This document shows, in pieces, positions 51,362 to 61,700 of a DNA stretch of 64,000 bases. The stretch covers positions 124,001-188,000 of the forward strand of contig JAEZGN010000016.1 of the NCBI GenBank assembly GCA_023437305.1, in the 5' to 3' direction. A program made the translations under genes and the position numbers. The notes beneath the pieces were generated by a model, which was given only the letters and a program-made list of their open reading frames with translations, ran no database searches and was not told where the DNA came from. The first letter of the stretch is position 1; each line of letters starts with the position of its first letter. Source of the DNA: Bacteroidota bacterium (lineage in GTDB: Bacteria > Bacteroidota > Bacteroidia > Bacteroidales > Dysgonomonadaceae).

Positions 51362-53641
51362 TTACTTTTTAGACAGGGAAAATGGAGCGGCATCTTTTGT
51401 AATTCCTCGCCCTTTATTTGGCTGGCTTCCCATTGTATATTCAATAGTTCCTCCATTTACGATATCTTTGTAAGTAATGTAATTCTTATTTAAAGGATTA
51501 CCATTGAGCTTAACGGATTGGACATATATATTATCTTTACTGTTATTATTTGCTTCTATTACAAACTTCTTTCCGTCTTCCATCGTAATTGTAGCTTTTT
51601 TGAATAGCGGACTACCCAATACATATTCATCCGTACCGGGACAAACAGAATAGACTCCAAGTGCGCTCAGTACATACCACGAAGCCATACCTCCTTGATC
51701 CTCATCGCCCGGATAACCTTTTTCTGTAGAATTATATAATCTATCCATAATTTGACGAGCCCAGTATTGGGTTTTCCATGGTTGTCCTGCATACGAATAC
51801 ATATAGATCATATGCTGAATAGGCTGATTGCCTTGTGCATATTGTCCCATGCCTGCAAGTTCCATCTCTTTCATTTCATGGATAATGCCACCGTATGTAC
51901 CGGGTTTAATAATATTAGGTACAGTAAATACCGAATCCATTTTTGAGACCATATTTTCTGCACCGCCAAACAAATCGATCAGTCCCTGCACATCGTGAAA
52001 AACAGACCAAGTATAATGCCAAGCATTCCCTTCGCAATAAGGGCCGCCCCACACAAAAGGATCGAACGGTTCCTGCCACTTGCCATCTTTATCTTTACCT
52101 CTCATGAAACCAACTGTAGGGTCAAAGACATTTCGATAATTGTACATTTGCCTTTCAAAAACATCCATATAGAATTTATTTCCTGTCATTCGTGCCAATT
52201 CATATCCGCACCAGTCATCATAGGCATACTCCAATGTTTGTGCAGTAGATCCCGACGACTCCGGATAAGGCACATATCCTAACTGAAAATATTCTTTCCA
52301 AAAAATGCGACCGTTAGCTCCTCCCCATGGGCCTTTATTCATTGCCTCATGCGCATAAGCTTTTAGTGCACGATCAGGATCAAAAGTACGAATGCCTTTC
52401 GCCCATGCATCGGCAAGAAGCGAAATTGCATGATTGCCGATCATTCCTCCTGTTTCTCCCGGCTGCGACCACGATGGTAACCAACCACATTGATCGTGAG
52501 CATCAAGCAAAGCATTCATATACTGCCCCTGCATGGTAGGATGAAGAATATTGGTCAGAGGGAATTGTGTACGGAAAGTATCCCAGAATCCATTGTCGGT
52601 ATACATATATCCGTTGTATATCTTGCCATCGTAAGGACTGTAATAATATGGTTCATTATTTTCGTTACGCTCGTAAAATTTGCGTGAAAAAAGGTTTGCA
52701 CGGAAAAGACAGGAGTAAAATGTCCTGATCTGTTCGTCGGTTCCTCCTTCAACAATTACTCTGTTTAATAATTTGTTCCAAGTTTCCGCTCCTCTTGCTT
52801 TTGTTTGTTCAAGGTTTTTATCGCTGCCTAATTCCCTATTTAAAGTAAGTATAGCCTGTTGTTGACTGATGTAAGACGAAGCCGCTTTTGCCTGCACCTT
52901 TGTCCCTTTTTTGAACTTTATATATGCACCTGCTCCCTTACCTTGGCGGTAAATCTCCGCAGGAAATGTCTTATCATTCTGATTTTCCCATGTACCATAA
53001 GCTTCGAAAGGCTTATCGAATTGAACTACGAAATAACTGCGGAAATTCTCAGCGTGATTTACAAAACGCTGATTATTTACCCAGCCGGTTATCTGTCTTT
53101 TTTGCGGATCTATCTTAACCTCACTCATATCGGTATAACCATCAAGCACGAGATAAGCATCTCCGTTTCCGGGAAATGAGAATCGAAGGTGTACACCTCG
53201 TGTGGTTGGCGCCATCTCGGTAGTAATACCATTATCTAACGTGACTTTGTAATAGTGAGGTTTGGCTATTTCATTACTATGACTAAACTTCGAGGCTCTT
53301 TTTTCCTGATTCACCTCTAATGCACCTTCCATCGGCATAAATGAATACACTGCATAATCGCTTACCCACGGACTGCATTGATGTGCCTGTTGGAATCCAC
53401 GTATTTTATCTACAGAATACTGGTACTTCCATCCTTCTCCATTGACCCCGGTCTGTGCCGACCATGTATGCATAGCATAAGGCATAGCAGTAGTGGCATA
53501 TGTATTGCCATAACTAAGACCGAAATGAGAATCGGTTCCCTGTAATGTATTTACATACTGTACCAAATCTTTTAATTGCGCTCCGGCATATATTGTTTGC
53601 AATAGCGCGGCGGCAATAAATAAGGCTTTTCGTACTTTCAT
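51362..53641 (-). CDS. Alpha-mannosidase, GH92 (second copy)
   Basis: Signal peptide (about 1-21) and a canonical GH92 body: YGNTYATTAMPYAMHTWSAQ, NGFWDTFRTQFPLTNILHP, acid Glu in YCEGNAWHYTW, GYPGDEDQGGMASWYVLSALG and YVLGSPLFKKATI. It is first of the enzyme genes after the transporter genes. With two divergent GH92 enzymes, the locus can probably remove more than one type of alpha-mannose linkage. Confidence 0.93.
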   Translation of the reverse strand: MKVRKALFIAAALLQTIYAGAQLKDLVQYVNTLQGTDSHFGLSYGNTYATTAMPYAMHTWSAQTGVNGEGWKYQYSVDKIRGFQQAHQCSPWVSDYAVYSFMPMEGALEVNQEKRASKFSHSNEIAKPHYYKVTLDNGITTEMAPTTRGVHLRFSFPGNGDAYLVLDGYTDMSEVKIDPQKRQITGWVNNQRFVNHAENFRSYFVVQFDKPFEAYGTWENQNDKTFPAEIYRQGKGAGAYIKFKKGTKVQAKAASSYISQQQAILTLNRELGSDKNLEQTKARGAETWNKLLNRVIVEGGTDEQIRTFYSCLFRANLFSRKFYERNENNEPYYYSPYDGKIYNGYMYTDNGFWDTFRTQFPLTNILHPTMQGQYMNALLDAHDQCGWLPSWSQPGETGGMIGNHAISLLADAWAKGIRTFDPDRALKAYAHEAMNKGPWGGANGRIFWKEYFQLGYVPYPESSGSTAQTLEYAYDDWCGYELARMTGNKFYMDVFERQMYNYRNVFDPTVGFMRGKDKDGKWQEPFDPFVWGGPYCEGNAWHYTWSVFHDVQGLIDLFGGAENMVSKMDSVFTVPNIIKPGTYGGIIHEMKEMELAGMGQYAQGNQPIQHMIYMYSYAGQPWKTQYWARQIMDRLYNSTEKGYPGDEDQGGMASWYVLSALGVYSVCPGTDEYVLGSPLFKKATITMEDGKKFVIEANNNSKDNIYVQSVKLNGNPLNKNYITYKDIVNGGTIEYTMGSQPNKGRGITKDAAPFSLSKK

Positions 53642-53702
53642 ATTATATTGTATTTATAAGTAAAACTAATCAAGACTGAATATTTACCTTTTAGCGCCGA
53701 GC

Positions 53703-53797
53703 GAAGCGAAGATTCTTTTTAGCCTACTCCCAACCATTAATAAGAGAGACAAGAACTTCGCTTCTTATAGTATCAAGATACTATTTAGCCCGGCTAA
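53703..53797 (-). promoter_or_regulatory. Hairpin cluster between transporter and enzyme genes
   Basis: Three hairpins lie in a 187-bp gap: GAAGCGAAGATTCTT (53703-53717) with AAGAACTTCGCTTC (53751-53764) and one bulge; ATAGTATC/GATACTAT (53767-53774, 53777-53784); TTAGC/GCTAA (53785-53797). None has a T run on the minus strand, so they look like mRNA processing or stability elements rather than a terminator. No -7 box was found in the gap. Confidence 0.5.
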
Positions 53798-53828
53798 TAC
53801 TAAAAAGCTATTCTTTTAATAACCATCC

Positions 53829-56800
53829 CTAAAAGGACATCAATACACCAAAATTGATAACACGTTGATTCATATAAGCATCACCGGCCGAGTTTGTTTG
53901 TATTTCGGGGTCTTGCTGATATTTATCATAATTTGTTTTAGTGAACATATTATACGCATTCACATAGAAGCGCGTACTTTGTATTCCTTTAGGTAATACA
54001 CTCTTTGGTAATTCATAACCTAGATCGATTGTTTTGAGACGGATATACCAAGCATTTACCAACCAAAAATTAGACATATATGCCTCGCTACTACTAATAG
54101 TAGAAAGATTGGTTGTTAAACGTGGAAATTGGATATCTCCTCCGTTCTCATATTTTTCGGCAGTCCAACGTTTTTCGTGGATTGGCTGAAACTGGCTCTT
54201 GAAAGACTCAATACCTGTTCCTACTACGCTGAAACTGTAATCGAATGATCCTTGAAACAATAGACTGAGAGAGAAACCTTTGTATGATCCGCCTATGGTC
54301 CAACCCAATGTAGTAGTAGGTAAGTTGGGCTTACCAATGGCTCCTTTGTCAAAGTCGTCGATAATACCATCATCATTCAGGTCTGCATATTTAAGGTCTC
54401 CGGCCGATACTGGAATATTCGGTACCGGAATCTTATTCGGATTGCCTGCATTGATTTCTGATATATCGCTCGGTGTATAGTATCCTACCCATGTATATCC
54501 AAATGGTTGTCCGATAGGCTTTCCGGTCTCCGACAGCCATGAATATCTCTGCTGAGCCTCAGCTTTATATTTTACCTTATTCTTCGCATAAGAGAATACA
54601 AGGTTGGTAGAGAAATTAAAGTCACCAAACTTATCATTGTAAGAGATTTGTCCATCAAAACCGTGATTTGTAGTTTCCCCCACATTTGTACGAGGCAAGC
54701 CTATACCCAATAGCAACGAGACGTCACTTCTTTCTACTAACTGGTCGTAACGATAATCGTAAAAATAATCTATTGTAAAAGATAGTTTGTTACGGAACAT
54801 ACTGGCATCTATACCCACGTCAAATTTGCGAGCCTTTTCCCATGTAACATATTCATTTCCTAAAGAACCTTCTCTGTATGAGGCCACTCCAACCGGAGTT
54901 TCTCCAAAAGAATAACCATAACCTTGTTCATATACTTGTTTGTATAAATAGCGGTTACCTGGTGTTATATCAGATCCCACGAGCCCGTAAGAAGTCCTTA
55001 TTTTCAACATATCAATTTTATCGTTAAATCTTTTTTGGAAAAAAGGTTCTTCTCCAATATTCCATCCCAAAGCAACAGCAGGGAAAAATCCGAAACGATT
55101 GTTTTGTCCAAAACGGTCGGTTCCGTTATAAGCCGTATTGAAGTCGAACATATATCGATTCTTATAATTATAATTGATCTGTCCTGTATATCCCTGAAAC
55201 TTTGCAGGTACTTCGGCGGCAGTAAGCCCATTTTTGTCTGTAGTGCTACTTTCTCTATTATACAATAACATCCCTTTAATGGTATGGTCTTCGTTAAAAG
55301 TACGCTCATAGTTGAGAAAGGCCTGTATATTCAAATTCCTGATGGCTTTGTTTGTTCCGGCATTGAGTATATAATTTTCATAAGCATACGAATTGGCTGT
55401 TGGATTGATCGTATATGTGTCCGTCGCACTGTTATAGTGGTAGGTAGGATACATCTTACTATCCCTTCTCATAGCCCTATAATTCTCATCTATACTCGAA
55501 TATGCCACGCGCGCCATTGCCGAAAGACCTTTAGTTATAAAATTAAGATTTTGAGAAACATCAAACAATATATTTGAGTCGAAACGTCTTGTTCGAGTAT
55601 AACCTTCATTTGCCAGACGTGCATTCAAAGTAGGATCTTTACTGTCGGTCAAAAAGTAATTGTGATAAGCATACGTTCCGTTCGGATTCATAAAAGGAGC
55701 TGAGAATGGAGTCATTTTCCTGAAATTATAGATTTCGCCTACCGCATTCAAACTATTCGGCTCGTTAATATTCATAAACCGTGACGACATATCTAAACGT
55801 ACTTTTGTAGTAGAAGTAACATCGAAGTCAAGGTTGCTTCGAAAGTTAAACCTGCGATAAAAATAATCGGTATTCACTTCTTCCTTCGGATCTTTAAAAT
55901 TACGTGTTAAACCGTTTTGAGAAAAGAAACCGCCTGTGACAAAGTATCGTAATCTTTTTGAACCACCCGAAATATCCATGTTCACATTTTGCTGTGTAGC
56001 AACATCTTTGAAGATTGTTTTATACCAATCTACATCCGGATGCCCGTATGGATCGTCTCCCAACCTGAAATGTTCAAGATCAGCATCTGTAAAGGGCTTA
56101 CTGTTTCCCAGCCCATCGTTTTCAAAAGCTTCATTCGTCAATGATGCTGCCTGATATGCGTTCAAGAATTTAGGTTTACGAATAGGCATGGTTAATCCAG
56201 CCTCTGCTCGTACATTTATATGCGGACGCCCTTCTTCACCCCGACGGGTTTTGACAACCAAAACGCCATTAGCTCCTTTGATACCGTAAATAGCTGTAGT
56301 AGAAGCATCTTTCAACACAGAAATACTCTCTATCTCATTTACATTGATCTGTTGCAGCTGATCGTAAGTATATTGTACATCATCGACAATAATCAACGGA
56401 CGGTTTCCATCCGAGTTTAATGAGCTGGCTCCACGGATAAAAAAGTCAGAAGCATCTTTCCCCGGTTGTCCGGAACGTTGCTGCGAAAAGAAGCCGGGTA
56501 ATTTACCCGTCAAAGCATTTTGTACACTCGATGTTGGCACGGCACGTATTTCGTCAGCCGACACGGCACTTACCGATCCGGTGAGCGTAATTTTCTTTAC
56601 TTTGCCATAACCAACTACCACTACTTCGTCCAACGTTTTCTGATCTGATTCGAGTACGATATCAACTACCTTTTGATTTGTTATCTTAACTACTCGTTTA
56701 ACGAATCCGATAAAAGAGTACGATACCTGATCACCTGATTTCACGGTTAATGTATAATTACCGTCTACATCGGTCATCGTACCATTTGTTGTTCCATCAA

Positions 56801-56930
56801 CAGTAACACTAACACCTGTCAAAAGCTCCCCGTCTGTTGATGATACTTTACCTTTCAATTGGAACTGTTGTTGACCAAAAGCAAAAGCAAAGATTTGTAT
56901 ACTTATAAATAATAAAGTCAGTCTTTTCAT
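53829..56930 (-). CDS. SusC/RagA-family TonB-dependent transporter (second SusC)
   Basis: A 1033-residue outer-membrane transporter: signal peptide 1-19, carboxypeptidase-like domain (about 22-98), plug domain with VVVVGYGKVKKITLTGSVS, DFFIRGASSLNSDGNRPLIIVDD and VLKDASTTAIYGIKGANGVL, then the barrel ending VINFGVLMSF. It would import oligosaccharides with a SusD lid. It lies downstream of the SusD gene rather than upstream, with no SusD of its own after it. Confidence 0.93.
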   Translation of the reverse strand: MKRLTLLFISIQIFAFAFGQQQFQLKGKVSSTDGELLTGVSVTVDGTTNGTMTDVDGNYTLTVKSGDQVSYSFIGFVKRVVKITNQKVVDIVLESDQKTLDEVVVVGYGKVKKITLTGSVSAVSADEIRAVPTSSVQNALTGKLPGFFSQQRSGQPGKDASDFFIRGASSLNSDGNRPLIIVDDVQYTYDQLQQINVNEIESISVLKDASTTAIYGIKGANGVLVVKTRRGEEGRPHINVRAEAGLTMPIRKPKFLNAYQAASLTNEAFENDGLGNSKPFTDADLEHFRLGDDPYGHPDVDWYKTIFKDVATQQNVNMDISGGSKRLRYFVTGGFFSQNGLTRNFKDPKEEVNTDYFYRRFNFRSNLDFDVTSTTKVRLDMSSRFMNINEPNSLNAVGEIYNFRKMTPFSAPFMNPNGTYAYHNYFLTDSKDPTLNARLANEGYTRTRRFDSNILFDVSQNLNFITKGLSAMARVAYSSIDENYRAMRRDSKMYPTYHYNSATDTYTINPTANSYAYENYILNAGTNKAIRNLNIQAFLNYERTFNEDHTIKGMLLYNRESSTTDKNGLTAAEVPAKFQGYTGQINYNYKNRYMFDFNTAYNGTDRFGQNNRFGFFPAVALGWNIGEEPFFQKRFNDKIDMLKIRTSYGLVGSDITPGNRYLYKQVYEQGYGYSFGETPVGVASYREGSLGNEYVTWEKARKFDVGIDASMFRNKLSFTIDYFYDYRYDQLVERSDVSLLLGIGLPRTNVGETTNHGFDGQISYNDKFGDFNFSTNLVFSYAKNKVKYKAEAQQRYSWLSETGKPIGQPFGYTWVGYYTPSDISEINAGNPNKIPVPNIPVSAGDLKYADLNDDGIIDDFDKGAIGKPNLPTTTLGWTIGGSYKGFSLSLLFQGSFDYSFSVVGTGIESFKSQFQPIHEKRWTAEKYENGGDIQFPRLTTNLSTISSSEAYMSNFWLVNAWYIRLKTIDLGYELPKSVLPKGIQSTRFYVNAYNMFTKTNYDKYQQDPEIQTNSAGDAYMNQRVINFGVLMSF

Positions 56931-56968
56931 ATCAATTTATGTATTAAGAATTGATAAACACGGCTTTG

Positions 56969-58756
56969 TTACCAGCCCGGGTTTTGAACCATATTACTGT
57001 TTTTGTTTACTTCGCTATATGGTATCGGATATAAATACCTTTTAGGATCGAATTTAGCATCAAGAACATCGATATGTTCTGTCAGTATATTTCCTGCCTT
57101 CATCACCAAAGCCAATCCTTTGAGTGGTTGATTAAATATATCTTCAGCTATTTTCCAACGGCGAATATCATAAAAGCGGTGTTCTTCAAATGCCATCTCA
57201 ATTCTTCTTTCGTTACGAATAATTTCTCTCATCTCCAAACAAGTTACATTGTCGGATATACCATAAGTACCATCATCGCCATCAATACCGGCTCTTTTTC
57301 TTATACTCCTTATGTATTCGATTACTTTGGCATCAACTGTAGTTTTTGAAGATGCAAGGTCATATTCATTCTTTGCTTCGGCATAATTGAGAAGTATTTC
57401 GGCATAACGGAATAATACCCAGTTGCGAAGAAGCCCTGTATATTCTGTTTTATCCTCATAATTTCCCATAAATTTACGCAGGTAATAACTCGTTTTGGTT
57501 GTAGCATCGGTTGATCCGGTCGGATTGCTTCGCCCTCCGATATATGTATGCAATGTTGTACTCAGCCACTGAGAGCCATTATGCAACACAGTATAATCGA
57601 GGCGAGGATCACGATTGTCATACATCCACTGCTCAGAATAAACGTATTTAGTACTTTGTCCTATTGGTTTCCCATCTTTCATAGGGAAAGCATCCACCAG
57701 ATTTTGAGTAGGACTGGTACGCCCATTTCCTTTAGCATTGCTTGAAAATCCTACAGGTCCATTATTCTGCTCCACATCTCGCTTATCAAGCGCACCTTGC
57801 ACATGGAAGATGACTTCGTTTGTTACCGGTCCGTAATAATTGAGGAACACATCTTTGAAATTATCCATCAACCCATATCCGCCATAACGTCCTGAAGGCC
57901 CCCAATCGTTGATAAAATCTTCTGCAGCCTCCGCAGCTCTAGCCCAACGAGCCGGATCATATGTATCATAACCTACGTATGGATTAGCAGCCTGAACCGG
58001 AGCTTCGTTAAATAATGGACTAGCCGCATACAACAGTACCCTTGCCTTGAGAGCCATAGCTGCTCCTGCCGTTACCACATGACCATCGGCACCAATATTG
58101 GCAATAGGAACTGAACGTAAACTATCCTTAACATTATCAAGTTCGCTTACAATATATTCGATGCACTCATCAAACGTATTTCTCGGCAACTCCATCGGTT
58201 CGCCCAATTCGTATGGTATATCACCAACCAAAGGCACACCTCCATAGCGTTTTACTAGTTCGAAATAATAATAAGCTTTTAGAAAACGTGCTTCCGCCTT
58301 TAGGGCTCTGTTTAATGGTACATTTGTTGCTACATGGTTATTATATGTTTGTAGGAAAGGTACCACATCTATATTGTTGATAAATGTATTTGCCCGACGA
58401 ATACCTCTGTAATAGTTAGCCCATCCCATATCAGCAAGACGAGTAAAAGCCGAGTAACGCCCTATTTGCAACTGGTATATCTGATTTTCGGAAAAAGATG
58501 ACGTAATAGCATCATCGGATGCAGCATCAAGATAGTCTCCCTCGATGGCATTATGCCCATATCGTAAAACACTATAAACGTCATTTAAATATTTCTTCGC
58601 ATTTACTCCCAATGAGTCTGTAGAAGAAAATACATATTCGAGAGTGAGTTTTTCCACAGGAACATCCTCGTAATCGTTACATGACCACAATGTGAGCGAT
58701 AGACCTATCAGCACAATATATAATTTGTTTTTGATCCGTATATTCATGTCTTTCAT
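56969..58756 (-). CDS. SusD/RagB-family glycan-binding lipoprotein
   Basis: Lipobox Cys26 (LWSCNDYED). RagB/SusD features include the TPR-like helices AEARFLKAYYYFELVKRYGGVPL and the C-terminal block MREIIRNERRIEMAFEEHRFYDIRRWKIAE, ending in YLYPIPYSEVNKNSNMVQNPGW. Length is normal at 595 aa. It follows the SusC at 58769 by 12 bp, the standard C-D order, and would form the surface lid over that transporter. It binds the target glycan at the cell surface. Confidence 0.95.
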   Translation of the reverse strand: MKDMNIRIKNKLYIVLIGLSLTLWSCNDYEDVPVEKLTLEYVFSSTDSLGVNAKKYLNDVYSVLRYGHNAIEGDYLDAASDDAITSSFSENQIYQLQIGRYSAFTRLADMGWANYYRGIRRANTFINNIDVVPFLQTYNNHVATNVPLNRALKAEARFLKAYYYFELVKRYGGVPLVGDIPYELGEPMELPRNTFDECIEYIVSELDNVKDSLRSVPIANIGADGHVVTAGAAMALKARVLLYAASPLFNEAPVQAANPYVGYDTYDPARWARAAEAAEDFINDWGPSGRYGGYGLMDNFKDVFLNYYGPVTNEVIFHVQGALDKRDVEQNNGPVGFSSNAKGNGRTSPTQNLVDAFPMKDGKPIGQSTKYVYSEQWMYDNRDPRLDYTVLHNGSQWLSTTLHTYIGGRSNPTGSTDATTKTSYYLRKFMGNYEDKTEYTGLLRNWVLFRYAEILLNYAEAKNEYDLASSKTTVDAKVIEYIRSIRKRAGIDGDDGTYGISDNVTCLEMREIIRNERRIEMAFEEHRFYDIRRWKIAEDIFNQPLKGLALVMKAGNILTEHIDVLDAKFDPKRYLYPIPYSEVNKNSNMVQNPGW

Positions 58757-58768
58757 TTTTAGAAAATA

Positions 58769-61700
58769 TTAGAATTTAATATTAATTCCTGTATTGAAGC
58801 CACGTAATGCAGGGTAGCTTCTAAAGTCGATAACTTCAGGATCAACCAACCCGAAAGCCGATTTTGTCCATAGGTTTTGTCCACTGACAAAGATTTTGAC
58901 TTTTACTCCCCCCAGATAGTTTCTCGAAAATGAATCAGGAAAAGTGTAGGCTACATTCAGATTTTTTAATCGTATATAATTTCCCGACTTCAGCCAGAAT
59001 GAATTACTCATACCACTTGGAGCTACATTATAATTAGGGCTGGTAGAAAGTCTTGGGAAAAGAGCTGTTTCTGCCGTTTCGGGAGTCCAGCGTCTCAGAG
59101 TATGCTCATACGCCTGACTATAGGTATTACCCCAAGCAATGAAGCCTGTAGCATATTCCCATCCTGCGTCCGGGAAATATATCTCGCGATTATAAGCACC
59201 TTGAAACAAAGCCGATAGTTCAAATCCTTTATATTCGAATCCCAGATTCAATCCAAAAAAAGATAAAGGTTTATTACCGCCAATCACAGTCTGATCATAT
59301 TCATTGATTTCTCCGTCTCCATTCATGTCTTTATATTTCAAGTCGCCGGGAACGATCTTATACCCCGATATGACAGGGCTATTCGCTACTTCCTCACGTG
59401 TTTGGAAAAAGCCCTCGGAAATAAGTCCGTAACGTGTACCCACCGGATTGCCTGTTCTGCGCATATAATCGTAAGGAACATTTTGTTCGTCCATAAATAG
59501 GATCTTGGACTGAGTAATACTCCAATTTCCGGTGACATAATAATTGAAGTCACCGATGTTATTCTGATAAGTTACAGACAAATCGACACCCTGATAACGG
59601 ACTTTTCCTATATTTTCGCTCGGATAGTTCAAACCTATCAGCTCAATACTTTTTCCTCTGGTCATCAATAAATCAAAATACTTATCACTATAAAAGTCAC
59701 CCGTAATCTGCAATTTGTTATTAAACAAGCTGGCATCCAGTCCCAGATTCAATTTATAGGCTCTTTCCCATGTCAGATTCGGATTAGCCAAACTATTATT
59801 GGTTTCGATAAGCCCAAGTGCCGGATCCGAATACCATGAAGTATAGCTCGATCCTTGAGGATAAGAAGCACTTGCTACTGCATTTATGTCAGTGTCATAT
59901 TGTTGTCTCCATGTATAATAATTGCTACGGCCTATACTATTTCCGGTTTCACCGAATACTCCACGCAACTTTAGTTTATTAACCCAGTCAACAGATTGCA
60001 TAAATGTTTCCTTGCTAATATCCCAGCCCAAACCAAAGGCATAGAAAGTACCCCATCTTTTACCCGGCGCATACCTGTTGAGGTAACTCTGTGATATTGC
60101 TGCCTGAGCAAAATATTTATCTCCATAATTATATTTAAATTCACCATTGATATTAGCAGGTACTTCAGGCAATTGATAGTTATCCAAAACTTGTTTTATA
60201 TCAGCTGATACATTTCCTTCTATAGAGTGTACTGCATTTATCTTCTTTTTATAATTGAGAGCAACCTGACCGAAAAAATGTTGAAAATTAGATACTCCTA
60301 CAAAGTCATTTTTCTGAGTTGCAATAGAACCAAAACGTTCATAATCACCTCCAGATCCGTCGGAATATGGAATATATTGATAAACCGGTTCTTGCTTGTT
60401 ACGAAACAAAGCACTACGGCTTTGAGAAGAAACATTTCCAACGGCTGTAGCCGATAAGCCTTCAGCAAGCCAAGACATATCGTGATCGATGACAATATTA
60501 CCATATCCGTCACGCATCATATCTTTTATATAACCTGAACTTATGGTTTTCGCCATCAGATTATTCTGATAGTTATTGTTACCGCCATAAGATCCGTTCG
60601 GGTTATAGATCGGGTAAACTCCACCGGGAAGACTGTATACATCATTCATTATGCTGCTCAATCCGGCTCCGGGCTGATTACCTTCTTCTATACGCCCTAT
60701 TATGGTAGCACTCATTTTCAGGTTATTCAAGACATTCACATTGATTTTGGAAGTCACCATATAACGTTCGTACGAAAGATTGGTATTGTAACTGTTTTTA
60801 GAATCTTCACGAAGTAACCCATCCTCACCAAAATACCCTAAGCTGACAAAATACTGAGCTGTTTTATTTCCTCCGGTAGCATTCAGATTATAGGATTGTA
60901 TATTCGAACTACTCTTTAATATCTGGTCGTTCCAATTTACGTTTGGATATGCTGTTGGATTGCTTCCATTACGGAAAGATTCTATATCACTTGCCAAGTA
61001 AAGCCCTTTCTTTCCATCATTCACAAGGGCTTCGTTCAACAGATATGCCCATTGGTAAGATGGAAGGGGTTTTAGTGTTTTTATCGGCTCCTGAACACCA
61101 TACCTGCCCGTAAATGAAATTTTAAACCCATCACCCACTGGTTTCTTCGTTGTCACATATAATACTCCACGCGAACTTCGTCCTCCTAAAAACATAGATG
61201 ATAAAGCATCTTTCTGTATAGATACTGATTCGACACTCTCCATATCGAGATTAAATAATTCGCTCTGAAATCCATCTACTATGACAACTGGAGAATTTGC
61301 TCCTCGCATAATAAAACTGTATTGTGTATTATCATTGTATCCGACTTTGGAATCATCAGCCAAAGCTCCTATGAAATTGTTTGTTATTACACTCGGATCG
61401 GTAAACGTATTCCGATATCCTCTGGTTTGAGAAACATACAATCCCGGAAGCCTTCCGGCTAATGCCCCTAAAATATTAGCGGATAATGTAGGTGTTATCT
61501 CATCTGTATATATAGTAGAAGCTGCGCCCAGATAACTTTGTTTAGAAACTGTCTTTCCGTAAGGAATATCCAAATTTTCAGGATTTTTGAGTTTCTTTTC
61601 TTCCATGCCTATTTTTAGTACCTTATCTTTTGGCATATCCTTAGAAATTTTAATTTCTTTCACCAGATAAGCCGGATGTGTAAGGATAAGCGTAGCTCCT

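Noticed and set aside
42863..53179. Several plus-strand ORFs of 60-130 codons across the glycoside hydrolase genes
   Set aside because: They are shadows of the minus-strand enzyme genes, without promoters, start signals or protein-like domain content.
53703..53797. Inverted repeats as ends of a mobile element
   Set aside because: No transposase, no target-site duplication and the repeats are too close together; hairpins in mRNA explain them better.
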